Source of the DNA: Gemmatimonadota bacterium
GTDB lineage: Bacteria; Gemmatimonadota; Gemmatimonadetes; Longimicrobiales; Gaopeijiaceae
DNA length: 64,000 nt
Assembly: GCA_007121555.1 (NCBI GenBank)
Contig: SKKH01000080.1
Span: 1 to 64,000 of the forward strand
Reading direction: 5' to 3'
Under the pieces are notes generated by a model, which searched no databases, was not told the DNA's origin, and saw only the letters and a list, made by a program, of their open reading frames with translations. The stretch's first letter is position 1. Every line of letters begins with the position of its first letter. Below, piece after piece: positions 16,629-25,969 of the stretch. A program made the position numbers and the translations under genes.

Positions 16629-18293
16629 ATGTCCCGAGTCACCCACATCTTTGGCCATCGGAACCCCGACGCCGACGCGATCTGCTCGGCCCTGGCCTAC
16701 GCCGATTTCAAGCGGAGGACGGAAGAAGGGGAGTTCCAGGCCGCCCGCTGCGGAAACTCCAACGCTCGCATCGACGCGATCCTGGACCACTTCAGGGTTG
16801 GGCTGCCTCCCTTCATCGGCGATGTGACCCCGCGGCTTCGGGAGGCCATGAGTCAGGATCTGGTCACGATCCATCCTGAGAGCACCTGCGCGGAGGCCCT
16901 GGAGCTCATCGAGCGCAACGACATCCAGGTGGTTCCCGTAATCGAGGACGGCGACCACCTTCTGGGCCAGGTCTCCATCTTCCAACTGGGACGCTACTTC
17001 GTGCCCCGACTGGGCCGGGCGCGGGAAATGCGGCGCGTGGACACCTCCATCGGATCCATCGTGGATGCGCTCAAGGCCACCGTCCTGCACGTCGAGGATC
17101 CGGACAGATTGGAGGAACTCCATGTGCGGGTCGGAGCGATGGACATCCGCTCCTTCGACCGATTCACCGAAGAGGAGTACATCGAGCCCTCCCGGAGTGT
17201 GATCGTGGTGGGCGACCGCTGGGACATCCAACAGCGCTCCATCCAACTCGGCATCCGCCTCCTGGTCATCACTGGAAACCTGGAGGTCGAGGAGGAGGTC
17301 ATCGAACGGGCCCGATCCGAAGGGGTCAGCCTCATCGTGAGTCCCTACGATTCGGCCACTACGGCCTGGACCATTCGGGCAGCCACCCGCGTGAGTCAGG
17401 TCATGTCGGACGAGATCGTGGAGTTCTCCCCCGAGGAGACGGTCTCGGAAGTGCTCAGAAGGACCGCGACCATGGGACCCGCTGTGTTCATGGTGACCGC
17501 CGACGATGGCCGCCTGCTCGGGATCTTCACCCGCAGGGACCTGCTTCGTCCCAGCTCGACCCGGATCATTCTGGTGGACCACAATGAGTTGAGCCAGGCG
17601 GTTCCGGGCGCCGAGGCGGTGGAGATCGTCGAGGTGGTGGATCATCACCGCCTCGGGGACCTTCGGACGATGGATCCCATCCTCTTCATCAACCGTCCGG
17701 TGGGCTCGACCTGCACGATCGTGGCCGATCTCTATCGACAGGCCGGGATCTCGCCATCCAGGGAGATGGCGGGGGTCATGATGGGAGGGCTCGTTTCGGA
17801 CACCCTGAACCTGAGGAGTCCCACTTCGACTGAAATGGACCGAAGCATCCTGGCCTGGCTAGAGGAGCTGTCCGGGGTTACCGGGAGCGAGTTGGCCGAG
17901 ATCATCTTCTCGTCGGGGTCAGTGGTCGGTCGCAATACACCGGACCACGTGATCACCCTGGACCGGAAGGTCTACGAAGAGGAGGGATTCCGCTTCGCCA
18001 TCTCGCAGGTGGAGGAGATCGGCTTCGGGGAATTCTGGGAACGGGCCGACGACCTCATGGAGGCGCTGGATCGCTGCCGCCGCGCCGAGGGCCTCGAATT
18101 CGGCGCCCTCATGGTGACGGATATCAAGGAACAGGACTCGCTGCTCCTGGTGAGTGGATCCGAGCGCGTGACCCAGGCCATCACCTACCCGGCGGTGGAA
18201 GAGGGGGAGGTCTACGAGTTGAAGGGGGTCGTGAGTCGGAAGAAGCAGCTTCTCCCCTTCATCACCGGTATCCTGAGGAATGGGGTGGGGTAG
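16629..18293 (+). CDS. Manganese-dependent inorganic pyrophosphatase with CBS and DRTGG domains
   Basis: A 554-residue family II pyrophosphatase. The DHH phosphoesterase core opens with GHRNPDADAICSALAY. A regulatory insert follows: CBS (about 66-126), DRTGG-like (about 128-245), then a second CBS (about 255-310). The core resumes with VDHNELSQAVPG and VEVVDHHRLGD, the metal-binding DHH motif, and ends with the DHHA2 domain. It hydrolyses pyrophosphate in the cytoplasm. In related enzymes the CBS pair binds adenine nucleotides (AMP or ADP inhibit, ATP or diadenosine polyphosphates activate). It is divergent from the amidohydrolase gene over 273 bp that should hold both promoters. Confidence 0.88.
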   Translation: MSRVTHIFGHRNPDADAICSALAYADFKRRTEEGEFQAARCGNSNARIDAILDHFRVGLPPFIGDVTPRLREAMSQDLVTIHPESTCAEALELIERNDIQVVPVIEDGDHLLGQVSIFQLGRYFVPRLGRAREMRRVDTSIGSIVDALKATVLHVEDPDRLEELHVRVGAMDIRSFDRFTEEEYIEPSRSVIVVGDRWDIQQRSIQLGIRLLVITGNLEVEEEVIERARSEGVSLIVSPYDSATTAWTIRAATRVSQVMSDEIVEFSPEETVSEVLRRTATMGPAVFMVTADDGRLLGIFTRRDLLRPSSTRIILVDHNELSQAVPGAEAVEIVEVVDHHRLGDLRTMDPILFINRPVGSTCTIVADLYRQAGISPSREMAGVMMGGLVSDTLNLRSPTSTEMDRSILAWLEELSGVTGSELAEIIFSSGSVVGRNTPDHVITLDRKVYEEEGFRFAISQVEEIGFGEFWERADDLMEALDRCRRAEGLEFGALMVTDIKEQDSLLLVSGSERVTQAITYPAVEEGEVYELKGVVSRKKQLLPFITGILRNGVG

Positions 18294-18328
18294 GAGAAGC
18301 ACACCGGCCCGAGCCACGGGTCCCGGCC

Positions 18329-19834
18329 ATGGACATCACGACCAGGGGAGGGCAGCTCAGACCGATGCAGATTCTCGTCACCGGCGCCACCGGCTACATC
18401 GGCGGCCGCCTGGTCCCACGGCTCCTCTCCCGGGGTCACCAGGTTCGAGTTCTGGTCCGGGACCCTCGCAGGCTGCGGGGGAGGGAGTGGGAGGCCCAGG
18501 TGGAGGTCGTTCAGGGAGATCTCTCGGAACCCGAGACCCTGGAGGGTCTGGCCGAGGGCATGGATGCGGCCTACTACCTCGTCCACTCCATGTACGCGGG
18601 AACCGACTTCGCGGACCGGGACCGCCAGGCGGCGGAGAACTTCACGAGGGCCTGTCCCGACCTTCCCCTCCTGGTGTACCTGGGCGGGATCCTGCCGGAC
18701 ACGGAGGAGCGAACTCGATCCGAGCATCTGAGAAGCCGTGCGGAGGTGGGGCGCGTGTTGGCCGAACACCTTCCCACCGCCGAGCTTCGGGCCGGTCCCA
18801 TCATCGGCTCCGGTTCGGCGTCCTTCGAGATGGTCCGGTATCTCACCGAGCGACTCCCCGCCATGACGGCCCCCCGCTGGATCAGGAATCAGGTCCGTCC
18901 CATCGCCGTGCGCGACATCCTGGCCTATCTGGTGGAGTCGGGGGAAAGGGGGGAGCCCCTGGGGGTGCTGGAGGTAGGGACCGAGCTCCTCACCTTCAAG
19001 GGGATGATGGAGGGGTACGCCAAGGTCCGGGGTCTGCGCCGGCTCATCATTCCGGTTCCGGTACTTGCGCCCCGGCTGGCCGCCCTCTGGGTGGGGTTGG
19101 TCACGCCGATTCCCCACGCTATCGCCGGTCCCCTGGTCGAAGGAGTGGTCCAGCCCGTCATCGGCGATCCGACCCGAGCCCTGGAGCTCTTCCCGGAGAT
19201 CGAACCCATCTCCTACCAGAGGGCGGTCGAGCTGGCGCTCGCCCGGATCGAGACCGGAGCCGTGGCCACCCGATGGAGCGGTGCCCTGGGCGCCGGAGAC
19301 ACCTTCGAGCTGGAGGACCGGGAGGGGGTGCTCAGAGAGGTCCGAACGCGAAGGGTCGAAGCCCCTCCAGAGGCCGTATTCCAGGCGTTCTCATCGCTGG
19401 GGGGCGAACGGGGTTGGCTCGTGTGGGAGTGGCTTTGGAAGCTCCGCGGTGTGGGCGATCAGCTCGTGGGGGGGCCCGGTCTGCGTCGAGGACGGCGCGA
19501 TCCCCTCAAGCTGGCGGCCGGAGAGGCCGTGGACTTCTGGAGGGTGGAGGCGTGGGATCCACCCAGGCGTCTCAGGCTCCGGGCGGAGATGAAGGTGCCG
19601 GGTCGAGCCTGGCTCGAGTATGAGGCGATCCCCGAAGAGGGGGGAACCCGACTCGTCCAGCGGGCACTCTTCGCCCCTTCCGGACTCCCCGGTCTGATCT
19701 ACTGGTACATGCTATATCCAGCCCACGGCTTCATCTTCTCGGACCTGGCCGATGCGGTGGCTCGCCTGGCGATGGAGGAGTTCTCCTCGTCCACGACCGA
19801 CCCGGTGGGTATGGAGCCGACCCCGGTCCTCTGA
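18329..19834 (+). CDS. SDR-type NAD(P)-binding protein with C-terminal DUF2867-like domain
   Basis: About 490-500 residues in two domains. Residues 13-320 form an atypical short-chain dehydrogenase/epimerase-like Rossmann domain with glycine motif VTGATGYIGGRLVPRLL. Residues about 335-490 form a START-like DUF2867 domain (RRVEAPPEAVFQAFSSLGG, DFWRVEAWDPPRRLRLRAEM). Proteins with this pairing are common but mostly uncharacterised; the second domain may hold a hydrophobic ligand. The ATG at 18329 lacks a clear ribosome site. The ATG at 18365 follows GGGGAGGG by 12 nt and begins right at the Rossmann domain, so it may be the real start. It lies 35 bp after the pyrophosphatase gene and may be co-transcribed. 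Confidence 0.75.
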   Translation: MDITTRGGQLRPMQILVTGATGYIGGRLVPRLLSRGHQVRVLVRDPRRLRGREWEAQVEVVQGDLSEPETLEGLAEGMDAAYYLVHSMYAGTDFADRDRQAAENFTRACPDLPLLVYLGGILPDTEERTRSEHLRSRAEVGRVLAEHLPTAELRAGPIIGSGSASFEMVRYLTERLPAMTAPRWIRNQVRPIAVRDILAYLVESGERGEPLGVLEVGTELLTFKGMMEGYAKVRGLRRLIIPVPVLAPRLAALWVGLVTPIPHAIAGPLVEGVVQPVIGDPTRALELFPEIEPISYQRAVELALARIETGAVATRWSGALGAGDTFELEDREGVLREVRTRRVEAPPEAVFQAFSSLGGERGWLVWEWLWKLRGVGDQLVGGPGLRRGRRDPLKLAAGEAVDFWRVEAWDPPRRLRLRAEMKVPGRAWLEYEAIPEEGGTRLVQRALFAPSGLPGLIYWYMLYPAHGFIFSDLADAVARLAMEEFSSSTTDPVGMEPTPVL

Positions 19835-19852
19835 AGCGTCTTCAACAGCCTT

Positions 19853-20536
19853 CTACGGGCGGACCGGGATCTCCACCACCTGACCTTCACCGATGGCGAA
19901 GATCCGGTCCTCGTCCTTCGGGTCGAATGGTGCGCCCCCTGTGAAGGTCCCGAAGGCCGGAAGCACGATCCTGCGGGACCCCACGACGAAGCAGCGAAGT
20001 CGCATCCGGTCTCCCGGTCCGCGAAGCCGGACCACCGGGTGCAGGTGGCCCATGAGTACGGAATCCGCCGAGTCGGACACCGGTTCATGATGCAGGGCCA
20101 ACGGACCGAGCTTCCACCCCTCCTCCCGAACCTGGATTCCCAGAGACGATGGAGGGTCTCCGGCCATCCTGTCGTGATTTCCGCGGATGAGGATGGCCTC
20201 CGGGTGGGGATCGCCCAGGGTTCGACTCCAACGCCGCTTCCACTCGACGAGGAGCTCCCGGACTTCCGGGGTCCACCCCTCCGGGCCATGGATGAGATCG
20301 CCGAGGATTACGAGTCGGGAGGCCCCCGTCTGGGCCAGATCGACCTCCAGGCGGTGGAGGGTGTCGGTTCCCGGACCCTCCGGAATCGGAAGGCCTCGGG
20401 CCCGGAAGACGGCCTCCTTGCCGAGATGGAGGTCGGCCACGAGGACCGTGTTCACTCGAGGCCAGTGAAGCGCCCCGCTGCCCAGAAGGACCAGCTCCTC
20501 GCCGGCCCAGTTCAGGACGCGTCGGGCGTGCTTCAT
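19853..20536 (-). CDS. PdeM-type phosphoesterase (ligase-associated DNA repair)
   Basis: A 227-residue calcineurin-like metallophosphoesterase. Metal-binding motifs are in order: VLVADLHLGKE, ILGDLIHGPEG, IRGNHDR and LMGHLHPV. Proteins of this type (PdeM) are encoded with a DEXH helicase, ATP-dependent ligase and MBL exonuclease in a known repair cluster, and that is the arrangement here. The ATG at 20536 overlaps the helicase stop by 4 bp and is the natural start; a longer frame simply runs into the helicase gene. It is the last gene of the operon and is convergent with the SDR gene, 18 bp away, with no visible terminator. Confidence 0.88.
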   Translation of the reverse strand: MKHARRVLNWAGEELVLLGSGALHWPRVNTVLVADLHLGKEAVFRARGLPIPEGPGTDTLHRLEVDLAQTGASRLVILGDLIHGPEGWTPEVRELLVEWKRRWSRTLGDPHPEAILIRGNHDRMAGDPPSSLGIQVREEGWKLGPLALHHEPVSDSADSVLMGHLHPVVRLRGPGDRMRLRCFVVGSRRIVLPAFGTFTGGAPFDPKDEDRIFAIGEGQVVEIPVRP

Positions 20537-23073
20537 CTGGTCGACTCTCCAGCGGGAGCTCCTGCCCTCGTCCCCATGTCCCCTCTCTCCTCCGGGGGTG
20601 CCTCCGACTGGACTGGACCGGCGGCCCGCTCCAGTCGGTCGGCCATGCGCCGCACCCGGTCCACCCAGGCTTCTGAGGACACCCTGGCGTGGAGTCGATC
20701 GGCCCAGAGGGGGAAGGCCAGGGGGGTGAGCCGCTCCGTGCGCTGCATACGCAGGGGCCGCTGGGAGATCTCGGCCAGACCCGCCCGCATTCGACGCACG
20801 TTCAGTTCCCGCTCCAGAACCTCGCGGCGGGCCTGATCGAGGAGGAGGTTCTCCGGATCGTACCGGAGGAGGACATCGAAGACCAGGCCGCTGGAGGCCT
20901 GTAGTTGCCGGGCCGACTTCCCCTTCCCGGGATAGCCGGGGAAGATGAGTCCGGCGATCCGTGCCACCTCCCGGAACTGCCGCCGGGCCAGTTCGACCGC
21001 GTTCATGCACTCCAGGAGTTCCTCCTCGACCCCGTCGGGGGTGAGCAGTCGGCTCCAGTCTTCGATCTCCAGCTCCTCAGGCGACAGGAGTTCCATCCCG
21101 TAGTCGTTTACGGAGAACTCGATGGACCGGGGCGCCTGCAGGGAGAGGCGCCAGGCCAGGAGTGCGGCCAGCCCCTCGTGGGCGAGTCGCCCCAGGAAAG
21201 GATAGAGAAAGAGGTGGTGGCCCTCCCGTGAGCGTGTCCGCTCGACGAGGAGCTCGTTCGGTCCGGGGAGGTGGGACCAGCGGGCCTGGATGTCGAGGAG
21301 GTGCCTCAACGCCTCTCGTTCCGCCTCTTCCACCTCGTCGACCTCTCCGGTCCCCCAACGATGGAGCGCCGCCAGGAGTGCGCCGGAGAGTTCGGTGGAG
21401 AGGGGCATCCGGCCCCCCATCCATCGAGGCACCTGTCCCCGTCCCCGTGAAGCGAGCCGCACCCAGGCGGTCATCTCGCGGATCCGGACCAGCTTCAGCC
21501 GACGTCCCGCGAAGAGAAAGGTGTCGCCGGGACGAAGCCGGCCCAGGAACGATTCCTCCACCGTGCCCAGCGACCGCCCCTTGAGGAAGCGGACCCTGAG
21601 GGCGGTGTCGGAGGAGATCGTCCCGATCCCCATTCGGTGGCGGCGGGCCAGCTCGGGGTCGGTTCCTCGGTAGATTCCCGCCTCGTCCGGCTGGATCCGA
21701 TGGTAGCGCGGATAGGCCGCCAGGGCTCCGCCTCGGGTCACGAACTCCAGGACCCACTGCCATTCCCGCTCCGTGAGGTCTCGATAGGCCCAGCTGGTCC
21801 GGACTTCATCCAGAAGCTCTTCCTTCCGGAACCCTCCTCCCAGCGCCACGGTGACCAGGTGCTGCGCCAGGACGTCAAGGGGACGTTCCAGGGGGTGACG
21901 ACCCTCGATCCGGCCCTCCTCCAGGGCACGGCGCGCCGCAGCGAATTCGGCGATCTCGAAGGCATGGGTGGGGACGCCCAGGAGCCGGCTGCGGCGGTCC
22001 GGTTCGTGGCCGCTCCGTCCCGCCCGTTGGAGGAGTCGGCCCACCCCCTTGGGCGAACCGACCTGGATCACCCGATCCACCGCGGGGAAATCCACGCCAA
22101 GGTCCAGCGACGAGGTGCAGACCACGCATCTCAGGGTGCCGTCCTGAAGTCCGGTCTCGACCTCTTCTCGGAGCTGGCGCTGGAGCGATCCGTGGTGGAG
22201 CGTTACCTGGCCGGCCCACTCGGGACGGGCCTTCAAGATGGCGTCGTGCCAGAGCTCGGCCTGGGAGCGGGTGTTGGTGAAGAGAAGCGTCGACCCCTCC
22301 CCCTCAAGGTGCGGGAGGCACGACTCCAGGAGATGCAGACCCAGGTGCCCACCCCAGGGAAATCTGCCCATGGACGAGGGAAGGAGGGTGGTGAACTCAA
22401 GGGCGGAGGCGTTCGCGCGGGCGCGGACGATCGTGGTGGGACGAGGAGCTCCTTCCCCCTTCAGCACCTCCATGGCCTGGTCCACATTCTTCAGGGTCGC
22501 CGAAAGGCCCCAGCTCCGGAGCTCGGGATTCCAGCCCCGAAGCCTGGCCAGGGCCAGCTCGGTCTGCACCCCCCGCTTCGTCCCCATGAGTTCGTGCCAC
22601 TCGTCCACGACCACCCCTTGGAGCCCACGGAGCTGAGAGGCGGTCTCCTCCCAGGACAGAAGCAGGGAGAGGGACTCGGGTGTCGTGACGAGGACGGTGG
22701 GGAGGCGGCGGCGCTGCCGGGCCTTACGGGATGAGGGGGTGTCCCCGGTCCGGAGCTCCACCTCCCAGCTCAGTCCCAGCGCCTCGACGGGCTCCCGAAG
22801 CTGGTCCACCGTCGTGCGTGCCAGGGCCCGGAGCGGAGTGATCCAGATGTGGCGGATGCTGTGAGGCATGTCCGGCTCGTCCCCCTCCAGGGCCGTCGAG
22901 AGGGGCCCGCCCCAGACCGCCAGCGTCTTCCCGACACCGGTGGGGGCATGGAGAAGTCCGTCGGAACCGGAGCGCCAGGCCTCCCAGGTCTCTTCCTGGA
23001 ACGGGAAGGGAGTCCAACCCTTCTCCGCCATCCAATCCCGGATGCGGTCCAGGCCCCGACCTTGTGGAATCAC
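20533..23073 (-). CDS. Ligase-associated DEXH-box helicase (Lhr-like)
   Basis: An 846-residue superfamily 2 helicase. Motif I is APTGVGKTLAVW, motif II is VVVDEWHELMG (DEWH), and motif VI is QRAGRSGHEPDRRSR. An Lhr-type C-terminal region follows. The length fits the ligase-associated subfamily rather than full-size Lhr (about 1500). The GTG at 23073 overlaps the ligase stop (GTGA) and lies at the start of recognisable homology (IPQGRGLDRIRDWM); the upstream 75 codons of the open frame lie inside the ligase gene and are not counted. It probably unwinds DNA or RNA-DNA hybrids during repair with the operon's ligase and nuclease. Confidence 0.9.
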   Translation of the reverse strand: MIPQGRGLDRIRDWMAEKGWTPFPFQEETWEAWRSGSDGLLHAPTGVGKTLAVWGGPLSTALEGDEPDMPHSIRHIWITPLRALARTTVDQLREPVEALGLSWEVELRTGDTPSSRKARQRRRLPTVLVTTPESLSLLLSWEETASQLRGLQGVVVDEWHELMGTKRGVQTELALARLRGWNPELRSWGLSATLKNVDQAMEVLKGEGAPRPTTIVRARANASALEFTTLLPSSMGRFPWGGHLGLHLLESCLPHLEGEGSTLLFTNTRSQAELWHDAILKARPEWAGQVTLHHGSLQRQLREEVETGLQDGTLRCVVCTSSLDLGVDFPAVDRVIQVGSPKGVGRLLQRAGRSGHEPDRRSRLLGVPTHAFEIAEFAAARRALEEGRIEGRHPLERPLDVLAQHLVTVALGGGFRKEELLDEVRTSWAYRDLTEREWQWVLEFVTRGGALAAYPRYHRIQPDEAGIYRGTDPELARRHRMGIGTISSDTALRVRFLKGRSLGTVEESFLGRLRPGDTFLFAGRRLKLVRIREMTAWVRLASRGRGQVPRWMGGRMPLSTELSGALLAALHRWGTGEVDEVEEAEREALRHLLDIQARWSHLPGPNELLVERTRSREGHHLFLYPFLGRLAHEGLAALLAWRLSLQAPRSIEFSVNDYGMELLSPEELEIEDWSRLLTPDGVEEELLECMNAVELARRQFREVARIAGLIFPGYPGKGKSARQLQASSGLVFDVLLRYDPENLLLDQARREVLERELNVRRMRAGLAEISQRPLRMQRTERLTPLAFPLWADRLHARVSSEAWVDRVRRMADRLERAAGPVQSEAPPEERGDMGTRAGAPAGESTR

Positions 23074-24725
23074 CCGTCCCGCTCCATCCGCTGAAGGAGG
23101 CCGAGCACCCCAGCAAGGGTATCCGCCTCCGAAGGGGGCTTGTCCCGCCTCCAACGGGCCATCCGGGGGAACCGGAGCGCCACGCCCGACCGGTGACGAC
23201 TCGAAGGGCGGATGCCATCGAAGGCGAGTTCGAATACCAGCCCCGGCTCCACCGCTCTCACCGGACCGAAGCGGTCGACCACATGACCTCGGATCCACCG
23301 GTCCACCTCGCGGATCTCTGCGTCCGAGAGCCCCGAATACGCCTTCCCCACCGGCACGAGGTCGTCACCGTCCCACACGCCGAAGGTGTAGTCCGTGAAG
23401 AGGGAAGCTCGGCGGCCATGCCCCCGCTGCGCGTAGATGAGCACGCCGTCCAGGGAGAGGGGATCGACCTTCCACTTCCACCACGGACCTCTGATTCGCC
23501 CGACGCCGTAGGCCGACTCCCGGTCCTTGAGCATCAGTCCTTCCCGACGGAGCTCCCGGGAACGGCCCCGGAGCTCGGCCGCGGCAGCCCAGCTCTCCAC
23601 CCTCACGAGGGGCGAGAGTGCCAGGGGAAGACCTGCGCGGGACTCTCCCGGCGGATCCACCTTCGTGGGGGACTCCAGGTTCCTTTGGGAGAAGAGGGCT
23701 TCCAGACGACGGCGACGTTCCTTCAGGGGCTTCTCCCGGAGATCCTCGCCTCCCTGCTCCAGAAGGTCGTAGGCCAGAAACGTCACCGGAACTTCATCGA
23801 GGAGCTTGCGTCCCACCCGCTTCCGTCCCAGGCGCCGCTGCAGTTGATGAAAGGGAAGAGGGCCCTCGCCCTTCCAGGCCAGAAGCTCACCGTCGAGGAC
23901 GGTTCCGGACGGAAGGATGCGGGCGCCCTCCGCCACCTCGGGAAAGGTGGGGGTGACGAGCTCCTCGCCCCGGGACCAGATCAGGACCTCACCATCCCGG
24001 AGGATGAGTTGCCCCCGGATCCCGTCCCACTTCCACTCCACCTGCCAGCACTCCGGGGGCCCGGGCAACTCCGCGGGACCGTTCTCCAGGGGATTCGCCA
24101 GGAGAAAGGGATACGGCTGGCCGGGGTCGGGTAGATCGGCATCGGGCGAGGTGATCAGGAGAAAATCCCGGGCGGTGGGTTCCCACCTACCGGTCGTCCG
24201 GTGGGCCAGGACCGCAGGCTCCATTCCCACCACGGAGGCCAACGCCCGGGTCACCAGCTTCCGTCCGACCCCGACCCTGAAGCCCCCCGTGATGAGCTTG
24301 TGGAAGACCAGGCGTTCCTGAGGCTCCAGGCGGTCCCAGGCTTCCTGGAGGAGTTCCTTCTTCTCCGGATCCGAACGCCGGCGCAGGGGAAGAATCCAGT
24401 CGTCCATGACCTGGTGGAGGGCGGGAGGATCCCTGTCCGCCTTCGGCGGCTCCGGAAGGAGGAGCGCCAGCGTCTCGGCCAGATCTCCCACCGCATCGTA
24501 GGACTCCTCCAGCAGCCAGAGGGGGATCTGCGCCGCTTCGGCCACCCACTCCCTCAGCCGTCCGGTGTGGACCGATCGCTTGACCCTGGCCCCGCTGAGG
24601 ACCCAGAGGGCCCAGGCGGAGTCCGCTGGCGGGGCGGCGCGGAAGTAGTCCTCCAGCGCCTCCACCTTCAGTGAGGTCCGGGTGGTTCGATCCAGTCGTG
24701 TGAAGAGTCGGGTGAAGGCCTTCAT
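23070..24725 (-). CDS. ATP-dependent DNA ligase
   Basis: A 551-residue ligase. An N-terminal DNA-binding domain (about 1-200) is followed by the adenylation domain with the nucleotidyl-transfer motif EWKWDGIRGQL (active-site lysine in KWDG), the LDGELLAWK motif, and GLMLKDRESAYGVGR. The OB-fold domain ends with FPRMARWRRDKPP. It seals nicks using ATP and acts beside the usual NAD-dependent LigA in bacteria that carry this cluster. The ATG at 24725 overlaps the exonuclease stop by 4 bp and its own stop overlaps the helicase by 4 bp, so expression is coupled throughout the four-gene operon. Confidence 0.92.
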   Translation of the reverse strand: MKAFTRLFTRLDRTTRTSLKVEALEDYFRAAPPADSAWALWVLSGARVKRSVHTGRLREWVAEAAQIPLWLLEESYDAVGDLAETLALLLPEPPKADRDPPALHQVMDDWILPLRRRSDPEKKELLQEAWDRLEPQERLVFHKLITGGFRVGVGRKLVTRALASVVGMEPAVLAHRTTGRWEPTARDFLLITSPDADLPDPGQPYPFLLANPLENGPAELPGPPECWQVEWKWDGIRGQLILRDGEVLIWSRGEELVTPTFPEVAEGARILPSGTVLDGELLAWKGEGPLPFHQLQRRLGRKRVGRKLLDEVPVTFLAYDLLEQGGEDLREKPLKERRRRLEALFSQRNLESPTKVDPPGESRAGLPLALSPLVRVESWAAAAELRGRSRELRREGLMLKDRESAYGVGRIRGPWWKWKVDPLSLDGVLIYAQRGHGRRASLFTDYTFGVWDGDDLVPVGKAYSGLSDAEIREVDRWIRGHVVDRFGPVRAVEPGLVFELAFDGIRPSSRHRSGVALRFPRMARWRRDKPPSEADTLAGVLGLLQRMERDG

Positions 24726-25822
24726 GTCGCCGCTCCTCCCTTCGGCGACGAGTCGTCGGTTCGAGGGGTGTCTCCGCCGTCATCCGCTTCGGGATCGTCC
24801 GTTTCGGCGCCCGCCTCGCCCTGGAATCGGGTGGGCAGCGCCCAGCTGTCGATCGCCCGGTCCTCCCGCAAATAACGAGCGGCCGCCGCGGTGTTGCCAT
24901 GGGTCAGACCGACCCGTTGGGCGCCCGTCGCCTCCACGGCGTTGAGAAGCCCATCCCAGTCGACATGATCGGAGAGCACGAACCCCCGGTCTCCTCCCCT
25001 TCTCCGGCGGGTTCCTCGAAGGCGCATCCAGCCCGAGGCGAAGGCGGTGGAGGACGGGGAGAAGGCCCGGATCCAGGACGTCCCCCCTGCGGACGGAGGT
25101 GCCACGACCAGCGCCCGTCCTCCGGCCTGCTCCGCCGAACTCCGGTTGGCCATTTCGACCTCCGGGAGGGCAATCCCGGCTTCGCGGTATGGCGCCAGAA
25201 GGCGATGGACCGCTCCGTGGACCAGGATCGGACCGGGAGCTCCGTGCCGGCCGGTGCGCTCATGAATGCCTGCGAGAAGGCGTTGGGCCTTGCCGAGCGA
25301 GTAGCCGAAGAGCACCGAGGTGCGCTGCGAGGCTGCGTTCTCCTCCCACCATTCCAAGATGGACTCGAACACCTCTTTCGGGTCGGGCCACCGGTAGACC
25401 GGGAGGCCGAAGGTGCACTCGGAGATGAAAACGTGGCAGCCCACGGGTTCGAAGGGGGTGGTCGTGGGGTCGCTCGTGAGCTTGTAGTCGCCGGAGACCA
25501 CCCACACCTCACCGCCCACCTCGATCCTCACCTGGGCCGATCCCAGGATGTGCCCGGCGGGATGGAGCGAGAGGATCGCGTCACCGACCCGAAGCCTCTC
25601 ACCCCAGTCCAGCGTCTCGATCCTGGCGTCGGTCCCCATCCGGGCACGAAGCACCCCCTGGCCTCTTCGGGAGGTGAGATACTGTCGGGATCCTCGTCTG
25701 GCATGATCCCCATGGGCGTGGGTGATGACCGCCCGCTCCACGGGACGCCAGGGATCCACGTGGATGTCTGCGGCCGGAACGTACAGGCCACAGGGATCAA
25801 GTCGGATCAGATCGGTGCTCAA
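24722..25822 (-). CDS. Ligase-associated DNA exonuclease (metallo-beta-lactamase fold)
   Basis: A 366-residue nuclease of the beta-CASP/metallo-beta-lactamase class, first gene of the repair operon. Metal motifs: THAHGDHARRG near residue 35-45, then HPAGHILGSAQV and VVSGDYKLTSDP. The C-terminal region has LSDHVDWDGLL and LTHGNTAA. A hydrophilic, acidic tail of about 35 residues follows. It presumably trims DNA ends before ligation. The start is TTG at 25822 without a strong ribosome site, so the exact N-terminus is uncertain. The promoter must lie in the 147-bp AT-rich region shared with the divergent carH gene. Confidence 0.85.
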   Translation of the reverse strand: MSTDLIRLDPCGLYVPAADIHVDPWRPVERAVITHAHGDHARRGSRQYLTSRRGQGVLRARMGTDARIETLDWGERLRVGDAILSLHPAGHILGSAQVRIEVGGEVWVVSGDYKLTSDPTTTPFEPVGCHVFISECTFGLPVYRWPDPKEVFESILEWWEENAASQRTSVLFGYSLGKAQRLLAGIHERTGRHGAPGPILVHGAVHRLLAPYREAGIALPEVEMANRSSAEQAGGRALVVAPPSAGGTSWIRAFSPSSTAFASGWMRLRGTRRRRGGDRGFVLSDHVDWDGLLNAVEATGAQRVGLTHGNTAAAARYLREDRAIDSWALPTRFQGEAGAETDDPEADDGGDTPRTDDSSPKGGAAT

Positions 25823-25861
25823 CGCCGTGCCTGTCGAGGAGGTTCCGAAGGGTGTAGAATC

Positions 25862-25918
25862 GATGTTGAATTAATGTATAGAAAATATTGACAAACGTTC
25901 CGAACCGTGCAAACTTGC
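25862..25918 (+). promoter_or_regulatory. Candidate control region of the carH-carotenoid operon
   Basis: An AT-rich island lies between the divergent exonuclease and carH genes. It contains TTGACA at 25888-25893 (good -35 box; the -10 is poor) and the 13-mer TGAATTAATGTAT at 25867-25879. The latter is identical to the element in front of the ArsR-rhodanese gene. CarH-type repressors normally bind their own promoter in the dark, so this is the expected operator position. Confidence 0.45.
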
Positions 25919-25969
25919 CTTCCGGGTCGGAACGCCCGGACCGCAGCGCCGCCTCAGACGGGGATTCCC

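Noticed and set aside
25875-25893. PpsR site near carH
   Set aside because: TGT and ACA are present but separated by 13 rather than 12 bases, and the arms are only partly symmetric, so I list the region as a general control region instead.
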